A stretch of DNA of 64,000 nucleotides from an uncultured Bacteroidales bacterium (lineage in GTDB: Bacteria; Bacteroidota; Bacteroidia; Bacteroidales; UBA932). Made by a program: the position numbers and the translations under genes. Location: NCBI GenBank assembly GCA_947177525.1, contig CAMWUW010000002.1, positions 28,151-92,150 of the forward strand, read 5' to 3'. Below are positions 49,119 through 59,091 of this stretch, piece after piece (position 1 is the stretch's first letter; each line of letters starts with the position of its first letter). The notes beneath the pieces were generated by a model. The model worked only from the letters and a program-made list of their open reading frames with translations. It was not told where the DNA came from and ran no database searches.

Positions 49119-50234
49119 TTATTTTACATATTCAGCAACTGCTTCCTCCACGGATTTTCCGTGAAGGCCTCTTTTGAGGATAGTACCGTCAGGGCCGATA
49201 AGCATGATATGAGGAATACCCTCAATTCCATAAATGTCGGTCGGTATGCTTCCGGCATTGTTAATCTGATTCCAGTTGACCCCAAGTTCAGCTGCAGTTG
49301 ATATCGTAACCTCTACCGGTTCCCTTTCCCATACAGCAATGCTCAGTACGTCAAAGTTGTCGCCCTTGTATTTCTCATAAACGGCTTTGATATTAGGAAT
49401 TTCCCTCTTGCATGGTCCGCACCATGGAGACCAGAAATCCACAAGAACATATTTTCCTTTGCCGACAAAATCAGAGAAGTTGACATCACGGTAAAGAGGC
49501 TGCGGAGGAATGCTCCTGGTCTGGCCGAATACCGTATTGACTGTAAAATCCGTGAACATCTTTCCCTCTGAGGTTGCAATCCGCGCCTCAATGGCCTTTT
49601 TCATTCCCTGCACATACTTGTGGGAACTGATTGAAGGATCAAGCGTCTCTATGAGAGAATTGAGTTTCTCGTCATCAGCCTCTCCCCTCATGTTCTGAAT
49701 GGCAAACAAAGCAAGGAAGTTGTCCGTGTTTTCAGCAAGGAAGTCAGCATTGTATTTCTGATAAGATTCCATGAATTCCTCATAAAATTTCTCAAAAGCC
49801 TCCTCCTTCTGCTCATCAGTCATCAGTGTGTCAGAATAGATTTCCTGGCGTTTTGCCATAAATTCCTCCCCTACCTTCTTCTCATTCTCATTGAAGGCAT
49901 TGAATCTCTCCTGTACGGAAATCTTAGGATATTTTGAAGTCACAGCAGAAGCTTCTCCCAACACAACAGTGAGAGGCGTTCCGTCAGCTATGAAATTTAC
50001 ACCGTAATTTGCCGCCGAAACAGTGCCCAACACAGTAATATCCGTAGGCACAGTAAGCGAAAACTTGCCGTCCACTACGGAGACAAGAGTATCAATCTGC
50101 CCGACCGTCACATTAATTTCAGATATGCCCTCCGGTTCAACTGTTCCGGTAATCTCTGTGTTCTCCGCAACTTTTGCGCAGGAAACAGCAGCTGCAGCGG
50201 CTATGGCTGCAAAAATAATGGTCTTAAAATTCAT
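49119..50234 (-). CDS. TlpA/AhpC-TSA family thiol-disulfide oxidoreductase with DUF4369-like N-terminus
   Basis: Signal peptide with C-A lipobox; YVLVDFWSPWCGPCKREIPNIKAVYEKY thioredoxin motif. Confidence 0.87.
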   Translation of the reverse strand: MNFKTIIFAAIAAAAAVSCAKVAENTEITGTVEPEGISEINVTVGQIDTLVSVVDGKFSLTVPTDITVLGTVSAANYGVNFIADGTPLTVVLGEASAVTSKYPKISVQERFNAFNENEKKVGEEFMAKRQEIYSDTLMTDEQKEEAFEKFYEEFMESYQKYNADFLAENTDNFLALFAIQNMRGEADDEKLNSLIETLDPSISSHKYVQGMKKAIEARIATSEGKMFTDFTVNTVFGQTRSIPPQPLYRDVNFSDFVGKGKYVLVDFWSPWCGPCKREIPNIKAVYEKYKGDNFDVLSIAVWEREPVEVTISTAAELGVNWNQINNAGSIPTDIYGIEGIPHIMLIGPDGTILKRGLHGKSVEEAVAEYVK

Positions 50235-50313
50235 GATATATATAATATTATATTATTTCAACATCATACAAAGTTAACTATTTTTCCGATATGGAGTCCA
50301 TATACCAAAAGAA

Positions 50314-50342
50314 AAGGGTGGCCAAGACTTTTGGCCACCCTT
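50314..50342. terminator. Terminator after rpsC
   Basis: AAGGGTGGCCAA-GACTT-TTGGCCACCCTT, perfect 12-bp stem with minus-strand T-rich tail. Confidence 0.85.
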
Positions 50343-50360
50343 CCCGGATATAGGAAAAAA

Positions 50361-51110
50361 CTATTTGTTCTCTCTGCGCTCACGGCCTCCGCGTCCTCCG
50401 CGACGGCGGTCACCGCCACGTCCTCCGCGATTGTTGCCTGACTGCTGAGCCTGGGCTGCGATACCTGCGTTAGGAGAAAGATCTTTCTTTCCGTAAACCT
50501 CTCCGTTGCAGATCCAAACCTTGATACCGAGTACACCTACCTTGGTGTGGGCCTCTGCAAGTGCATAGTCGATATCTGCACGGAATGTGTGGAGAGGAGT
50601 ACGTCCTTCCTTGAACATTTCGCTTCTTGCCATTTCAGCACCGCCGAGACGGCCGCTGATCTGAACTTTAATACCCTCTGCACCTACTCTCATGGTAGTT
50701 GCAACAGCCATTTTGATTGCCCTTCTGTAAGAAACACGGCCTTCAATCTGGCGTGCAATAGAGTCTGCCACGATGTTGGCGTCAACCTCTGGTTTCTTGA
50801 CCTCATAGATGTTGATCTGAACATCTTTCTTGGTCACTTTCTTAAGTTCTTCCTTAAGAAGATCAACTGCCTGACCGCCTTTGCCGATGATGACACCTGG
50901 CCTTGCTGCGTGGATTGTCACAGTGATGAGCTTAAGAGTTCTCTCTATGACGATCTTTGAGATAGAAGCCTTTGCGAGACGGCTGGAAAGATACTTGCGG
51001 ATCTCATAGTCCTCCGCTATCTTCTCTGCATAGTTACCACCTACCCAGTTGGAATCCCAACCGCGTGTGATACCGATTCTGTTGCTGATTGGATTTGTCT
51101 TCTGTCCCAT
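50361..51110 (-). CDS. rpsC: 30S ribosomal protein S3 with RGG-rich C-terminal tail
   Basis: [41 protein letters not shown]...[25 protein letters not shown]. Confidence 0.97.
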   Translation of the reverse strand: MGQKTNPISNRIGITRGWDSNWVGGNYAEKIAEDYEIRKYLSSRLAKASISKIVIERTLKLITVTIHAARPGVIIGKGGQAVDLLKEELKKVTKKDVQINIYEVKKPEVDANIVADSIARQIEGRVSYRRAIKMAVATTMRVGAEGIKVQISGRLGGAEMARSEMFKEGRTPLHTFRADIDYALAEAHTKVGVLGIKVWICNGEVYGKKDLSPNAGIAAQAQQSGNNRGGRGGDRRRGGRGGRERRENK

Positions 51111-51112
51111 GA

Positions 51113-51529
51113 TTACTCCTCCACTTTAGCTGGTTTAACATCAAGGATAACTGTCACGTGGTTAGAACGCTTGCGGATACGTCCGGCACGGCCCTGAGGG
51201 CAAGGACGGATTCTCTTGAGCGTACGGCCCTCGTCAACCATGATTGTCTTGACGATTACGTTACCGTTGTCCAACTCTTTTGCATTATCCGGATTCTTAG
51301 CCTCCCAGTTAGCGATTGCGCTGCGGAGAACCTTCTCCAGATCAATAGAAGCGTGCTTCTTTGAGAATTTCAGTATGTCAAGTGCACGGTTCACCTCAAC
51401 ACCGCGTACAATGTCAGCGACAAGACGCATCTTGCGAGGAGATGTAGGCACATCATTCAGCTTTGCAATAGCTGTCTGTTTTTTTATTTCTTTCAGCCTC
51501 TCGGCCATCTGTCTTTTACGAGCTCCCAT
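51113..51529 (-). CDS. rplV: 50S ribosomal protein L22
   Basis: [40 protein letters not shown]. Confidence 0.97.
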   Translation of the reverse strand: MGARKRQMAERLKEIKKQTAIAKLNDVPTSPRKMRLVADIVRGVEVNRALDILKFSKKHASIDLEKVLRSAIANWEAKNPDNAKELDNGNVIVKTIMVDEGRTLKRIRPCPQGRAGRIRKRSNHVTVILDVKPAKVEE

Positions 51530-51549
51530 AATTACAATTTCATTTTAAA

Positions 51550-51819
51550 TTATTTACGATTGCCCGAATGGCCTCTGAAAGTTCTTGTTGGCGCAAACTC
51601 ACCGAGTTTGTGTCCCACCATGTTCTCAGTAACATAAACAGGAATAAATTTATTTCCATTATGAACTGCGATTGTGTGACCTACAAAGTCAGGAGAAATC
51701 ATGCTTGCGCGTGACCAAGTCTTGACAACCTCTTTCTTCATGCTACCCTCATTCATAGCAAGAATTCTTTTTTCAAGGGCTTCCTGAATATAAGGACCTT
51801 TTCTTAATGAACGACTCAT
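51550..51819 (-). CDS. rpsS: 30S ribosomal protein S19
   Basis: [20 protein letters not shown]...[21 protein letters not shown]. Confidence 0.97.
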   Translation of the reverse strand: MSRSLRKGPYIQEALEKRILAMNEGSMKKEVVKTWSRASMISPDFVGHTIAVHNGNKFIPVYVTENMVGHKLGEFAPTRTFRGHSGNRK

Positions 51820-51838
51820 AATCTCTTAATTTATTCCG

Positions 51839-52663
51839 TTATTTTTTCCTTCTTTCAATGATGAACTTGTTTGAAGTCGCCTTAGGATTACGAGTCTTAT
51901 AGCCCTTAGCTGGCAGACCCTTGCGAGAACGTGGATGTCCTCCGGATGCACGACCTTCACCACCTCCCATCGGGTGATCTACCGGGTTCATTACGACACC
52001 ACGGTTGCGAGGCCTGCGGCCGAGCCATCTTCTGCGTCCTGCCTTTCCGTGTGACTCCAGATTGTGGTCCGGATTGGACACTGTTCCTACTGTTGCACGG
52101 CATGAAACGAGCACCATCCTTGTCTCGCCTGAAGGGAGACGGAGAATTGCATGCTTGCCCTCACGTGCAGCGAGCTGAGCGTATGTTCCTGCAGAACGTG
52201 CCATAGCGGCACCCTGGCCAGGACGAAGCTCAATGTTGTGAACAAGTGTACCGAGCGGAATTTCAGAGAGAGGAAGAGTATTGCCCACCTCCGGTGCTGC
52301 ATTAGCGCCTGAAGCGATTACCTGTCCGACCTTGAGGCCGTTAGGTGCAATGATATATCTCTTTTCGCCGTCTTCATACTGAACAAGTGCGATACGTGCG
52401 CTGCGGTTCGGGTCATACTCGATTGTCATAACAGTTGCAGTGCACTCATCCTTTGTACGGAGGAAGTCAATGACACGGTACATTCTCTTGTGTCCGCCAC
52501 CGATATAACGCATTGTCATCTTACCCTGATTGTTACGTCCGCCAGACTTCTTGAGAGGCTCAAGGAGCGGTTTGTAAGGGGTCTTGCAGGTAATGTCGTC
52601 AAAAGCACTGATTACCTTATTTCTCTGTCCGGGAGTAACCGGTTTGAATTTTCTTACTGCCAT
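51839..52663 (-). CDS. rplB: 50S ribosomal protein L2
   Basis: [18 protein letters not shown]...[24 protein letters not shown]. Confidence 0.97.
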   Translation of the reverse strand: MAVRKFKPVTPGQRNKVISAFDDITCKTPYKPLLEPLKKSGGRNNQGKMTMRYIGGGHKRMYRVIDFLRTKDECTATVMTIEYDPNRSARIALVQYEDGEKRYIIAPNGLKVGQVIASGANAAPEVGNTLPLSEIPLGTLVHNIELRPGQGAAMARSAGTYAQLAAREGKHAILRLPSGETRMVLVSCRATVGTVSNPDHNLESHGKAGRRRWLGRRPRNRGVVMNPVDHPMGGGEGRASGGHPRSRKGLPAKGYKTRNPKATSNKFIIERRKK

Positions 52664-52675
52664 TGCCTAATCACC

Positions 52676-52966
52676 TTAAATGTTTGCGTAAAAATCGATT
52701 TTGTCCTCACCGGCAAGAGTCACGTATGCCTTCTTGTAGTGATTGGTGCGTCCATTGAGCATACCGGCCTTGGTATAGCGGGATTTTCTCTTTCCGTGAT
52801 AGTTGACAGTGTTCACAGAGTCAACCGACACGTTATACATCTGCTCAACCGCAGCTTTGATCTGAAGTTTGTTGGCGCCGCGGTCAACAATGAAACCGTA
52901 ACGGTTCAACTTTTCGCCCTGAACCGTCAATTTCTCAGTTATTATTGGCTTAATTATAATTCCCAT
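52676..52966 (-). CDS. rplW: 50S ribosomal protein L23
   Basis: IIIKPIITEKLTVQGEKLNRYGFIVDRGANKLQIKAAVEQMYNV. Confidence 0.97.
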   Translation of the reverse strand: MGIIIKPIITEKLTVQGEKLNRYGFIVDRGANKLQIKAAVEQMYNVSVDSVNTVNYHGKRKSRYTKAGMLNGRTNHYKKAYVTLAGEDKIDFYANI

Positions 52967-52978
52967 TTCTCTATCGGT

Positions 52979-53608
52979 TTATCGTCTGATTCTTGAAGCG
53001 AGAACATCCTGCACACCGTCAACAAGCACCATAGAACATGAGTTCATGATAGCGTATGTGTTGATTTCGTCAACAGTGATGACCTTAACCTCAGGGAGAT
53101 TGCGAGACGAAAGGTAAATATTTGTAGAATTCTCAGGAAGCACGAAGAGCACTTTTCTGGTTCCGGCCTTGATGTTGGCAAGAATCTGCATGAACTCTTT
53201 TGTCTTCGGAGCCTCCATTGCGAACGGCTCTACCATAACGATTGCATTCTCCTGTGCCTTGTAAGAAAGGGCAGAGAAACGTGCAAGCTGCTTGAGTTTC
53301 TTGTTGAGTTTCTTGCGGTAGCAACGTGGCTTAGGTCCGAAAACCCTTCCTCCGCCGACATAGATACCTGCCTTAAGGCTGCCGTGGCGGGCACCGCCTG
53401 AACCTTTCTGGCGGATGAGCTTTCTGGTGCTGTATGCAACCTCGCTACGGTCTTTTGTCTTGGCTGTACCCTGGCGCTGATTTGCAAGATACTGCTTTAC
53501 ATCAAGATAGATGGCGTGATCATTCGGCGTGATACCGAAAATCTCCTCATTGAGGACTACTTTCTTTCCGGACTCTGATCCGTCAATTTTATAGACTGAC
53601 AATTCCAT
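52979..53608 (-). CDS. rplD: 50S ribosomal protein L4
   Basis: [49 protein letters not shown]. Confidence 0.97.
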   Translation of the reverse strand: MELSVYKIDGSESGKKVVLNEEIFGITPNDHAIYLDVKQYLANQRQGTAKTKDRSEVAYSTRKLIRQKGSGGARHGSLKAGIYVGGGRVFGPKPRCYRKKLNKKLKQLARFSALSYKAQENAIVMVEPFAMEAPKTKEFMQILANIKAGTRKVLFVLPENSTNIYLSSRNLPEVKVITVDEINTYAIMNSCSMVLVDGVQDVLASRIRR

Positions 53609-53611
53609 AGC

Positions 53612-54235
53612 TTAATCCTCCACAATTACATATGAACCCCTGGCTCCAGGTACAGAGCCTTTCACTACGATAAGGTTGTGCTCAGGCATAACCTTTACAA
53701 CCTGCAGGTTGAACACGGTAACGCGCTCATTTCCCATGTGGCCGGCCATACGCATTCCTTTGAATACGCGTGAAGGCCATGATGACGCACCGAGGGAACC
53801 CGGGTGACGGAGGCGGTTGTGCTGACCGTGAGTGGTTCCGCCCACACCGGCAAAGCCATGACGCTTCACAACTCCCTGGAAGCCTTTACCTTTTGAAGTT
53901 CCGACAACATCAACGAAAGTTGCGTCAGCGAAAACATCAGCAACAGAGAGCGTGTCTCCGAGCTGGAGCTCCTTGGCGAAATCCGCCTTGAACTCGACCA
54001 GCTTACGCTTAGGTGTCGTTCCTGCCTTTTCAAAGTGGCCCTTAAGAGCCTTGCTGGCATGCTTTTCACTCATTTCGTCATAGGCAAGCTGTACAGCGGC
54101 ATAGCCGTCTTTCTCTACTGTACGAATCTGCGTAACTACACATGGACCAGCCTCAATAACGGTGCATGGAATATTCTTTCCATCGGCACCGAAAACGGAA
54201 GTCATTCCGATTTTCTTTCCAATTAATCCAGGCAT
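53612..54235 (-). CDS. rplC: 50S ribosomal protein L3
   Basis: [37 protein letters not shown]. Confidence 0.97.
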   Translation of the reverse strand: MPGLIGKKIGMTSVFGADGKNIPCTVIEAGPCVVTQIRTVEKDGYAAVQLAYDEMSEKHASKALKGHFEKAGTTPKRKLVEFKADFAKELQLGDTLSVADVFADATFVDVVGTSKGKGFQGVVKRHGFAGVGGTTHGQHNRLRHPGSLGASSWPSRVFKGMRMAGHMGNERVTVFNLQVVKVMPEHNLIVVKGSVPGARGSYVIVED

Positions 54236-54295
54236 TGGTTTGTTAATTAATTGATTATAAATACTTTAAACTCCGCAACACATTTTTGCGGGCTG

Positions 54296-54325
54296 CAAAT
54301 ATACAAATAATATTTTCATTTTCAA
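54296..54325 (-). promoter_or_regulatory. Bacteroidetes-type promoter for the rplC-rpsC block
   Basis: Minus strand TTG-N19-TATATTTG; leader begins with hairpin CCGCAA-AAATGTG-TTGCGG (54273-54291). Confidence 0.65.
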
Positions 54326-54448
54326 CACTTTGAATAAAATTTATTCCGGCTTTTTTCAACAGCACATCCGGCCGAACGCTGAATGTGCATCAGTTTGTCC
54401 TCAAGGGAAAGACACGGAAAGTTCCTGCTGCAATCCGACGTCAAAACA

Positions 54449-54481
54449 TTTGTGAAAGTCTGGCAATTTATAGTATCTTTG
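54449..54481 (+). promoter_or_regulatory. Bacteroidetes-type promoter for cdaA
   Basis: TTTG-N21-TATCTTTG. Confidence 0.7.
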
Positions 54482-54509
54482 CGTGTCATACCATGTAAAG
54501 AGGTACAAA

Positions 54510-55319
54510 ATGTTTCTTGCACTGTTCGGATTCCTCCAATTGTCGCTGGCCGACATTCTTGACATACTGCTGCTTGCCCTGATCATTTTCATTGTATTCA
54601 AGTGGATCAGAGGCTCTTCAGCCATGAGCATTTTCGTCGCCATAATCTCGCTGTACCTCATCCGCGTCGTAGTGTCCGCATTCAACATGAGGCTGATGAC
54701 TGCACTGATGGAGACGGTCCTTGACGTGGGCGTGCTTGCACTTATAGTGATTTTCCAGCCGGAAATACGAAAATTTCTGATCAAGCTCGGGAACAGATAT
54801 CTGAGCAGCGCACGAGGAAGGAAACTTGCCGACAGGATTTTCGGGCGCAGAGGCGGAAAGAGCATAGGAACGGCCGGAAATGAAGTGAACGACCTCACCG
54901 AAGCATGCCGCAGAATGGGAGAAGAAAAGACCGGAGCACTGATTGTAATCGCGCACAAGAATCCTCTGGAAGAAATCATCAGTACCGGGGACCGCATCGA
55001 TGCAGCCGTACACCGGAGGCTGATAATGAATCTGTTTTTCAAGAATTCTCCTCTGCATGACGGAGCCGTAGTGATTGCCGGGGGAAGAATCGCAGCAGCA
55101 AGGTGCACTCTTCCGATTACCGAAAAGCAGAATATTCCCGCAAGCTACGGAATGAGGCACAAGGCCGCAATCGGCATAACAGAAGAAACGGATGCAGACG
55201 TTGTCGTGGTGTCTGAGGAAACCGGCCGCATATCTTTTGTCAAGAACGGTTCCGTCACCCCGATCCAGAACATCAACGAGCTGAAGCTGCTGCTGGGCAC
55301 TTCTTTAGAAGACAATTGA
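54510..55319 (+). CDS. cdaA: Diadenylate cyclase CdaA
   Basis: TM N-terminus; PEIRKFLIKLGNR; NSPLHDGAVVIAGGRIAAARCTLPIT; GMRHKAAIGITEETDADVVVVSEETG. Confidence 0.93.
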   Translation: MFLALFGFLQLSLADILDILLLALIIFIVFKWIRGSSAMSIFVAIISLYLIRVVVSAFNMRLMTALMETVLDVGVLALIVIFQPEIRKFLIKLGNRYLSSARGRKLADRIFGRRGGKSIGTAGNEVNDLTEACRRMGEEKTGALIVIAHKNPLEEIISTGDRIDAAVHRRLIMNLFFKNSPLHDGAVVIAGGRIAAARCTLPITEKQNIPASYGMRHKAAIGITEETDADVVVVSEETGRISFVKNGSVTPIQNINELKLLLGTSLEDN

Positions 55320-55412
55320 CCTAAGGCATTTCATCAGTATTTCGTGGCGCAGCCCTTTGTTTTTACGCTATTTTCATTAAATTGCGCAAAATCAACTGAT
55401 ACATACCTCGCC

Positions 55413-56279
55413 ATGAAATTGACAAGATTCGCATTGTGTATCATTGCCTTGGTCACGACGCAGGTTTGTGCTGATGCACAGGCAATCAGGGCTGCATACA
55501 AATTCTTCAGGAAAGCTCAGGCAACAGATTCGCTCTACAAGATTGAGCCGGACATGATGCTGGACTATGACGGCAGGACAGCCGCTTTTTATTCTGATGC
55601 GGCATACCATCGGGACTCTCTCTTGATTCTCGCATCTGACAATAACGGGAACATACAGAACCATGACGCATACGGGCAGATTTTCGACTACAGGCCAGGA
55701 GCGACAAAGGATGCCGTATTGATTGACTTCATACACAATTCATTTGAAGTAAAATACCATGATGGCACGGTCTATATAATAGGACAAGGAGCGCATCTGG
55801 ATATGCCGCAATGGGAACTGCATGATACGACAAGAACGTCCCCACTCGGCTATGAGACCAAGATGGCGACAGCGCAGTTCATGGGAAGGCAATGGAGAGT
55901 ATGGTACACGGAAGAGATTCCTGTACCGGCAGGGCCATGGATGCTGTGGGGTACGCCAGGGCTTATCACTTACGCAGAAGATTTCCAGAGAAACTTTGCA
56001 TTCAAATTGCTGAATGTGGATATGCTGGATTTGCCGACCAGATATGACAATATCAAAAAGTATTACAATAGCAAAAAAGGACGCAAATCATTCTATATCT
56101 TTGACATAAAGAATGCGGAGAAAGTCCACAATAAGGCCAGGAGGGATTTCAACTACCTTTATGAATTGGCCGGCGTAGGAGTATATGACTCATATTCAAT
56201 CGACAAAGACGGCAAGACAGAGACCGTTCCTACCAAATATCCTTACATCCCGTTGATTGCCGAGGAATATTGGAAATAG
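55413..56279 (+). CDS. GLPGLI family protein
   Basis: MKLTRFALCIIALVTTQVCADAQA signal; IPVPAGPWMLWGTPGLITYAED, the family-defining motif (variant GTPGLI). Confidence 0.85.
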   Translation: MKLTRFALCIIALVTTQVCADAQAIRAAYKFFRKAQATDSLYKIEPDMMLDYDGRTAAFYSDAAYHRDSLLILASDNNGNIQNHDAYGQIFDYRPGATKDAVLIDFIHNSFEVKYHDGTVYIIGQGAHLDMPQWELHDTTRTSPLGYETKMATAQFMGRQWRVWYTEEIPVPAGPWMLWGTPGLITYAEDFQRNFAFKLLNVDMLDLPTRYDNIKKYYNSKKGRKSFYIFDIKNAEKVHNKARRDFNYLYELAGVGVYDSYSIDKDGKTETVPTKYPYIPLIAEEYWK

Positions 56280-56300
56280 AGAACCCGTCAAACTGAAGTC

Positions 56301-58922
56301 ATGGGCACAAGGAGAAAGGAATTTATATACCTGCTTATGCTGTACTTAATCACGGCATTTGCTGCTCCGTGTGCCGCCCAGGAAGCGAGCCTTCAGACAG
56401 TGCATGGTACGGTGATCTGCGCAGACAACGGCACTCCGATATCCGGAGCGTTTGTCAGTTTCATAAAGGGCAACAAGATAGTCGCAAGCTGCCTGTGTGA
56501 CGGGGACGGTTGTTTCAGTATGTCATTCTGCAAGGACATCCCTGAATTCGCTTCGGCATCAATGCTCGGGTATACGCCGACAAAAATCCAGATAGGACAA
56601 GGCAAGTTGACAATAAGGCTCAAGGAGAAAAAGCTCAGCATAAAAGCCTCAAGCGTGACGGCGAGCGTAATAGAAAGCAAAGGAGACACGACCTCGTACA
56701 GCGTAGGGGCATTCCTGGACAAAGGAGACCTGACAGCTGCTGACATATTGAAAAAACTTCCGGGCATCACAATAACGGAATCAGGAGGAATAATCCATAA
56801 CGGGAAGCCAATAAACAAATTCTATATCGAAGGCCTCGACCTGATGGGAGGCAGATACGGAATGATAACAAACAACCTGTCAGTTAAAGACATATCAAAG
56901 ATAGAAGTCTATCGTGACCACCAGCCGGTAAAAGTGCTGAAAGGGATTGTGCGTACCGGGCAAAGCGCCGTAAACATAATCCTTAAAGAGAGTTCAAAAA
57001 ACACATGGCTTTTCAACGGAGACATTGCAGCAGGAGGTCCAGGTTTCCCTCTGTTTGAGGCAAAGGCTCTCACAACTCGATTTTCAAGCCAAAGCCAGGA
57101 TCTCTACATGCTGAAAGGCAACAGCACGGGGGAGGATGTCGTGAAAGAAGTCAGGGAGCAGTCTTATTTCGGCAAGACAGGAGCATTCCTCGTCTCCATT
57201 GACGACCTGGACAGTGATTTCAGGAGTGAGCTCTCACCGCGCAAAAATGCCATGGAAATCCCTCAGGAATTCTGGTTTGACAATATTTCCGGAATAGGCA
57301 CGTTCAATCATCTGCACAAGACAGGACAGGATTCACAAATAAGGGCAGCCGTACAGATTGCGGCCGAGAAGTATTCGGAACAGGCATACACGAACGAGAG
57401 CATCAGTTTTGACGATGTTCCGGAACTTGTCATTGCAGAAAACAAAACAGCGGAAGACACGCGATACTATTTCAATACAACCGCACATTTTGAAAAGAAC
57501 GCTACAAAGAATTTCCTGTCTGACGAACTGAGCGTCACCGGACAATGGATATCGGACAATGCCGCCGCCACAAGAGCAGCCGATGTATCAGGACAGCAGT
57601 CACGGCTTCCGTCACTGAAGGTAGAGAATATCCTGAAATCTACCACGGGTATCCGCAACAACAAAGTCATAGACTTCTCAAGCAAGACGACGTTTCTTGC
57701 AAATGTCCATTCGGCGACTTTCCGGACCGGATCAGCAGACATGGGACAGGCCTTGAACTGCACAGGATTCCGCACCCACAACAATGTCTCATACCGGTTC
57801 AGGATACGCGACGTAGGATTAAGTTCATACGCAGGGCTCAATCTGGAGCATCTCCGCAGAGAAAGCTTGCTCACGATGCCGTATGAACTGTCTTGGATTA
57901 CTCATGAGGATTTCAGGGCGACATCTGTAGCTCCTCTCATAAATATACTCTCAACATACAACAAGGGCGGATGCAGCCTCAGGATAAGCCTGTCAGCCAG
58001 ACTCGACATGATTTTCACCTCCGGCTACGGAAACCGCTTTGTTCCTGACCTGTCACCGGGAATCACCTATACACAAAAGCTCGCGCAGAACTGGGAGCTC
58101 GGAGCCAATGCAAACTACAGCCGTTCAGGCTCAGAAGTCCTGACACTATCAAAAGCGGCCATAATGAACAGCTACAGGTCTGCGAAGGTTTCCGACGGCA
58201 TGACAACCACAGACCGGGTGACATCGAACATATATGTCAAATACTCTGACACTCCGGCAATGCTATTCATAACCCTTACGGGAATTTACAATCATATAAG
58301 ACGCAACAAAACATCGTCAAACATATACGACGGCATTTTCTTACTTTCCACTCTCGTTGACAGGCCTGATTCATACAGGAATTACAGCGTCAACGGAAAC
58401 ATAACCAAATATTTCGGAATCAAAGCTTTCGTGGCAGAGCTGTCAGGAGGCTACGACAGATACACGTCCGGGGAATATCTGCAAGAAAAATATTTCAGCT
58501 ATTCCGGCGAACACGCCTATGCATCATTGAAAGCACGCACTGCAGCCCTTGACTGGCTGTCAGCAGAGATTTCGGCCGACTATGCCTTTGACAGGATGAC
58601 CGGGAACAAATCTTCAGGCAGGCATTCGGCCACATCTGAAGCATCTCTGTACATAACGCCCGTAAAACCTCTCCTGATAAGCCTCAAAGCCGATTATTTC
58701 TGGTGGCACAGTTCATCCGGACAGGTTTCCGTCTCAAACACCCCTATACTAAAATGCCATGTCTCATGGAAATTCAAAAAGTTCAGCATATTCGCAGAAT
58801 GCCGCAACATATTGGGGACTACTGAGTTCAGGAAAGAATATTTCAATCCTCATAAGACGGTAAGCAATATTTTCCATTTGCGCGGACGGGAGTATCTGGC
58901 CGGGATAAGAATGTCAATGTAG
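56301..58922 (+). CDS. Outer-membrane beta-barrel / TonB-dependent receptor-like protein with carboxypeptidase-regulatory-like domain
   Basis: VHGTVICADNGTPISGAFVSF...ADILKKLPGITITESGGIIHNGKPINKFYIEGLDLMGGRYGMITNNLSVKDISKIEVYRDHQPVKVLKG; plug-like then barrel. Confidence 0.85.
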   Translation: MGTRRKEFIYLLMLYLITAFAAPCAAQEASLQTVHGTVICADNGTPISGAFVSFIKGNKIVASCLCDGDGCFSMSFCKDIPEFASASMLGYTPTKIQIGQGKLTIRLKEKKLSIKASSVTASVIESKGDTTSYSVGAFLDKGDLTAADILKKLPGITITESGGIIHNGKPINKFYIEGLDLMGGRYGMITNNLSVKDISKIEVYRDHQPVKVLKGIVRTGQSAVNIILKESSKNTWLFNGDIAAGGPGFPLFEAKALTTRFSSQSQDLYMLKGNSTGEDVVKEVREQSYFGKTGAFLVSIDDLDSDFRSELSPRKNAMEIPQEFWFDNISGIGTFNHLHKTGQDSQIRAAVQIAAEKYSEQAYTNESISFDDVPELVIAENKTAEDTRYYFNTTAHFEKNATKNFLSDELSVTGQWISDNAAATRAADVSGQQSRLPSLKVENILKSTTGIRNNKVIDFSSKTTFLANVHSATFRTGSADMGQALNCTGFRTHNNVSYRFRIRDVGLSSYAGLNLEHLRRESLLTMPYELSWITHEDFRATSVAPLINILSTYNKGGCSLRISLSARLDMIFTSGYGNRFVPDLSPGITYTQKLAQNWELGANANYSRSGSEVLTLSKAAIMNSYRSAKVSDGMTTTDRVTSNIYVKYSDTPAMLFITLTGIYNHIRRNKTSSNIYDGIFLLSTLVDRPDSYRNYSVNGNITKYFGIKAFVAELSGGYDRYTSGEYLQEKYFSYSGEHAYASLKARTAALDWLSAEISADYAFDRMTGNKSSGRHSATSEASLYITPVKPLLISLKADYFWWHSSSGQVSVSNTPILKCHVSWKFKKFSIFAECRNILGTTEFRKEYFNPHKTVSNIFHLRGREYLAGIRMSM

Positions 58923-58960
58923 GCCATTTTCCGCTGATACGCTAAAAATATCGTCAAACG

Positions 58961-58992
58961 TTTCGGCTTGTCGAATAATCTTGATAAATTTG
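58961..58992 (+). promoter_or_regulatory. Bacteroidetes-type promoter for mutS2
   Basis: TTTC-N20-TAAATTTG (58985-58992). Confidence 0.6.
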
Positions 58993-59091
58993 CAGGATAA
59001 GTCAACGGGAAAATGCAGCCTACATTGCGGCGATTATGCCCGGGACGGCCTCACGGGAGAAATTGAGTTTTATAAATTGGGAGGGACCGAT

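Noticed and set aside
40147-50360. Mobile element or genomic island inside the split ribosomal cluster
   Set aside because: No integrase, transposase, flanking direct repeats or tRNA boundary seen; the genes are core Bacteroidetes functions, so a rearrangement is favoured.
50547-53991. Plus-strand ORFs across the ribosomal protein blocks (50547..50960, 52490..52996, 53770..53991 and others)
   Set aside because: All antisense to universally conserved ribosomal protein genes.
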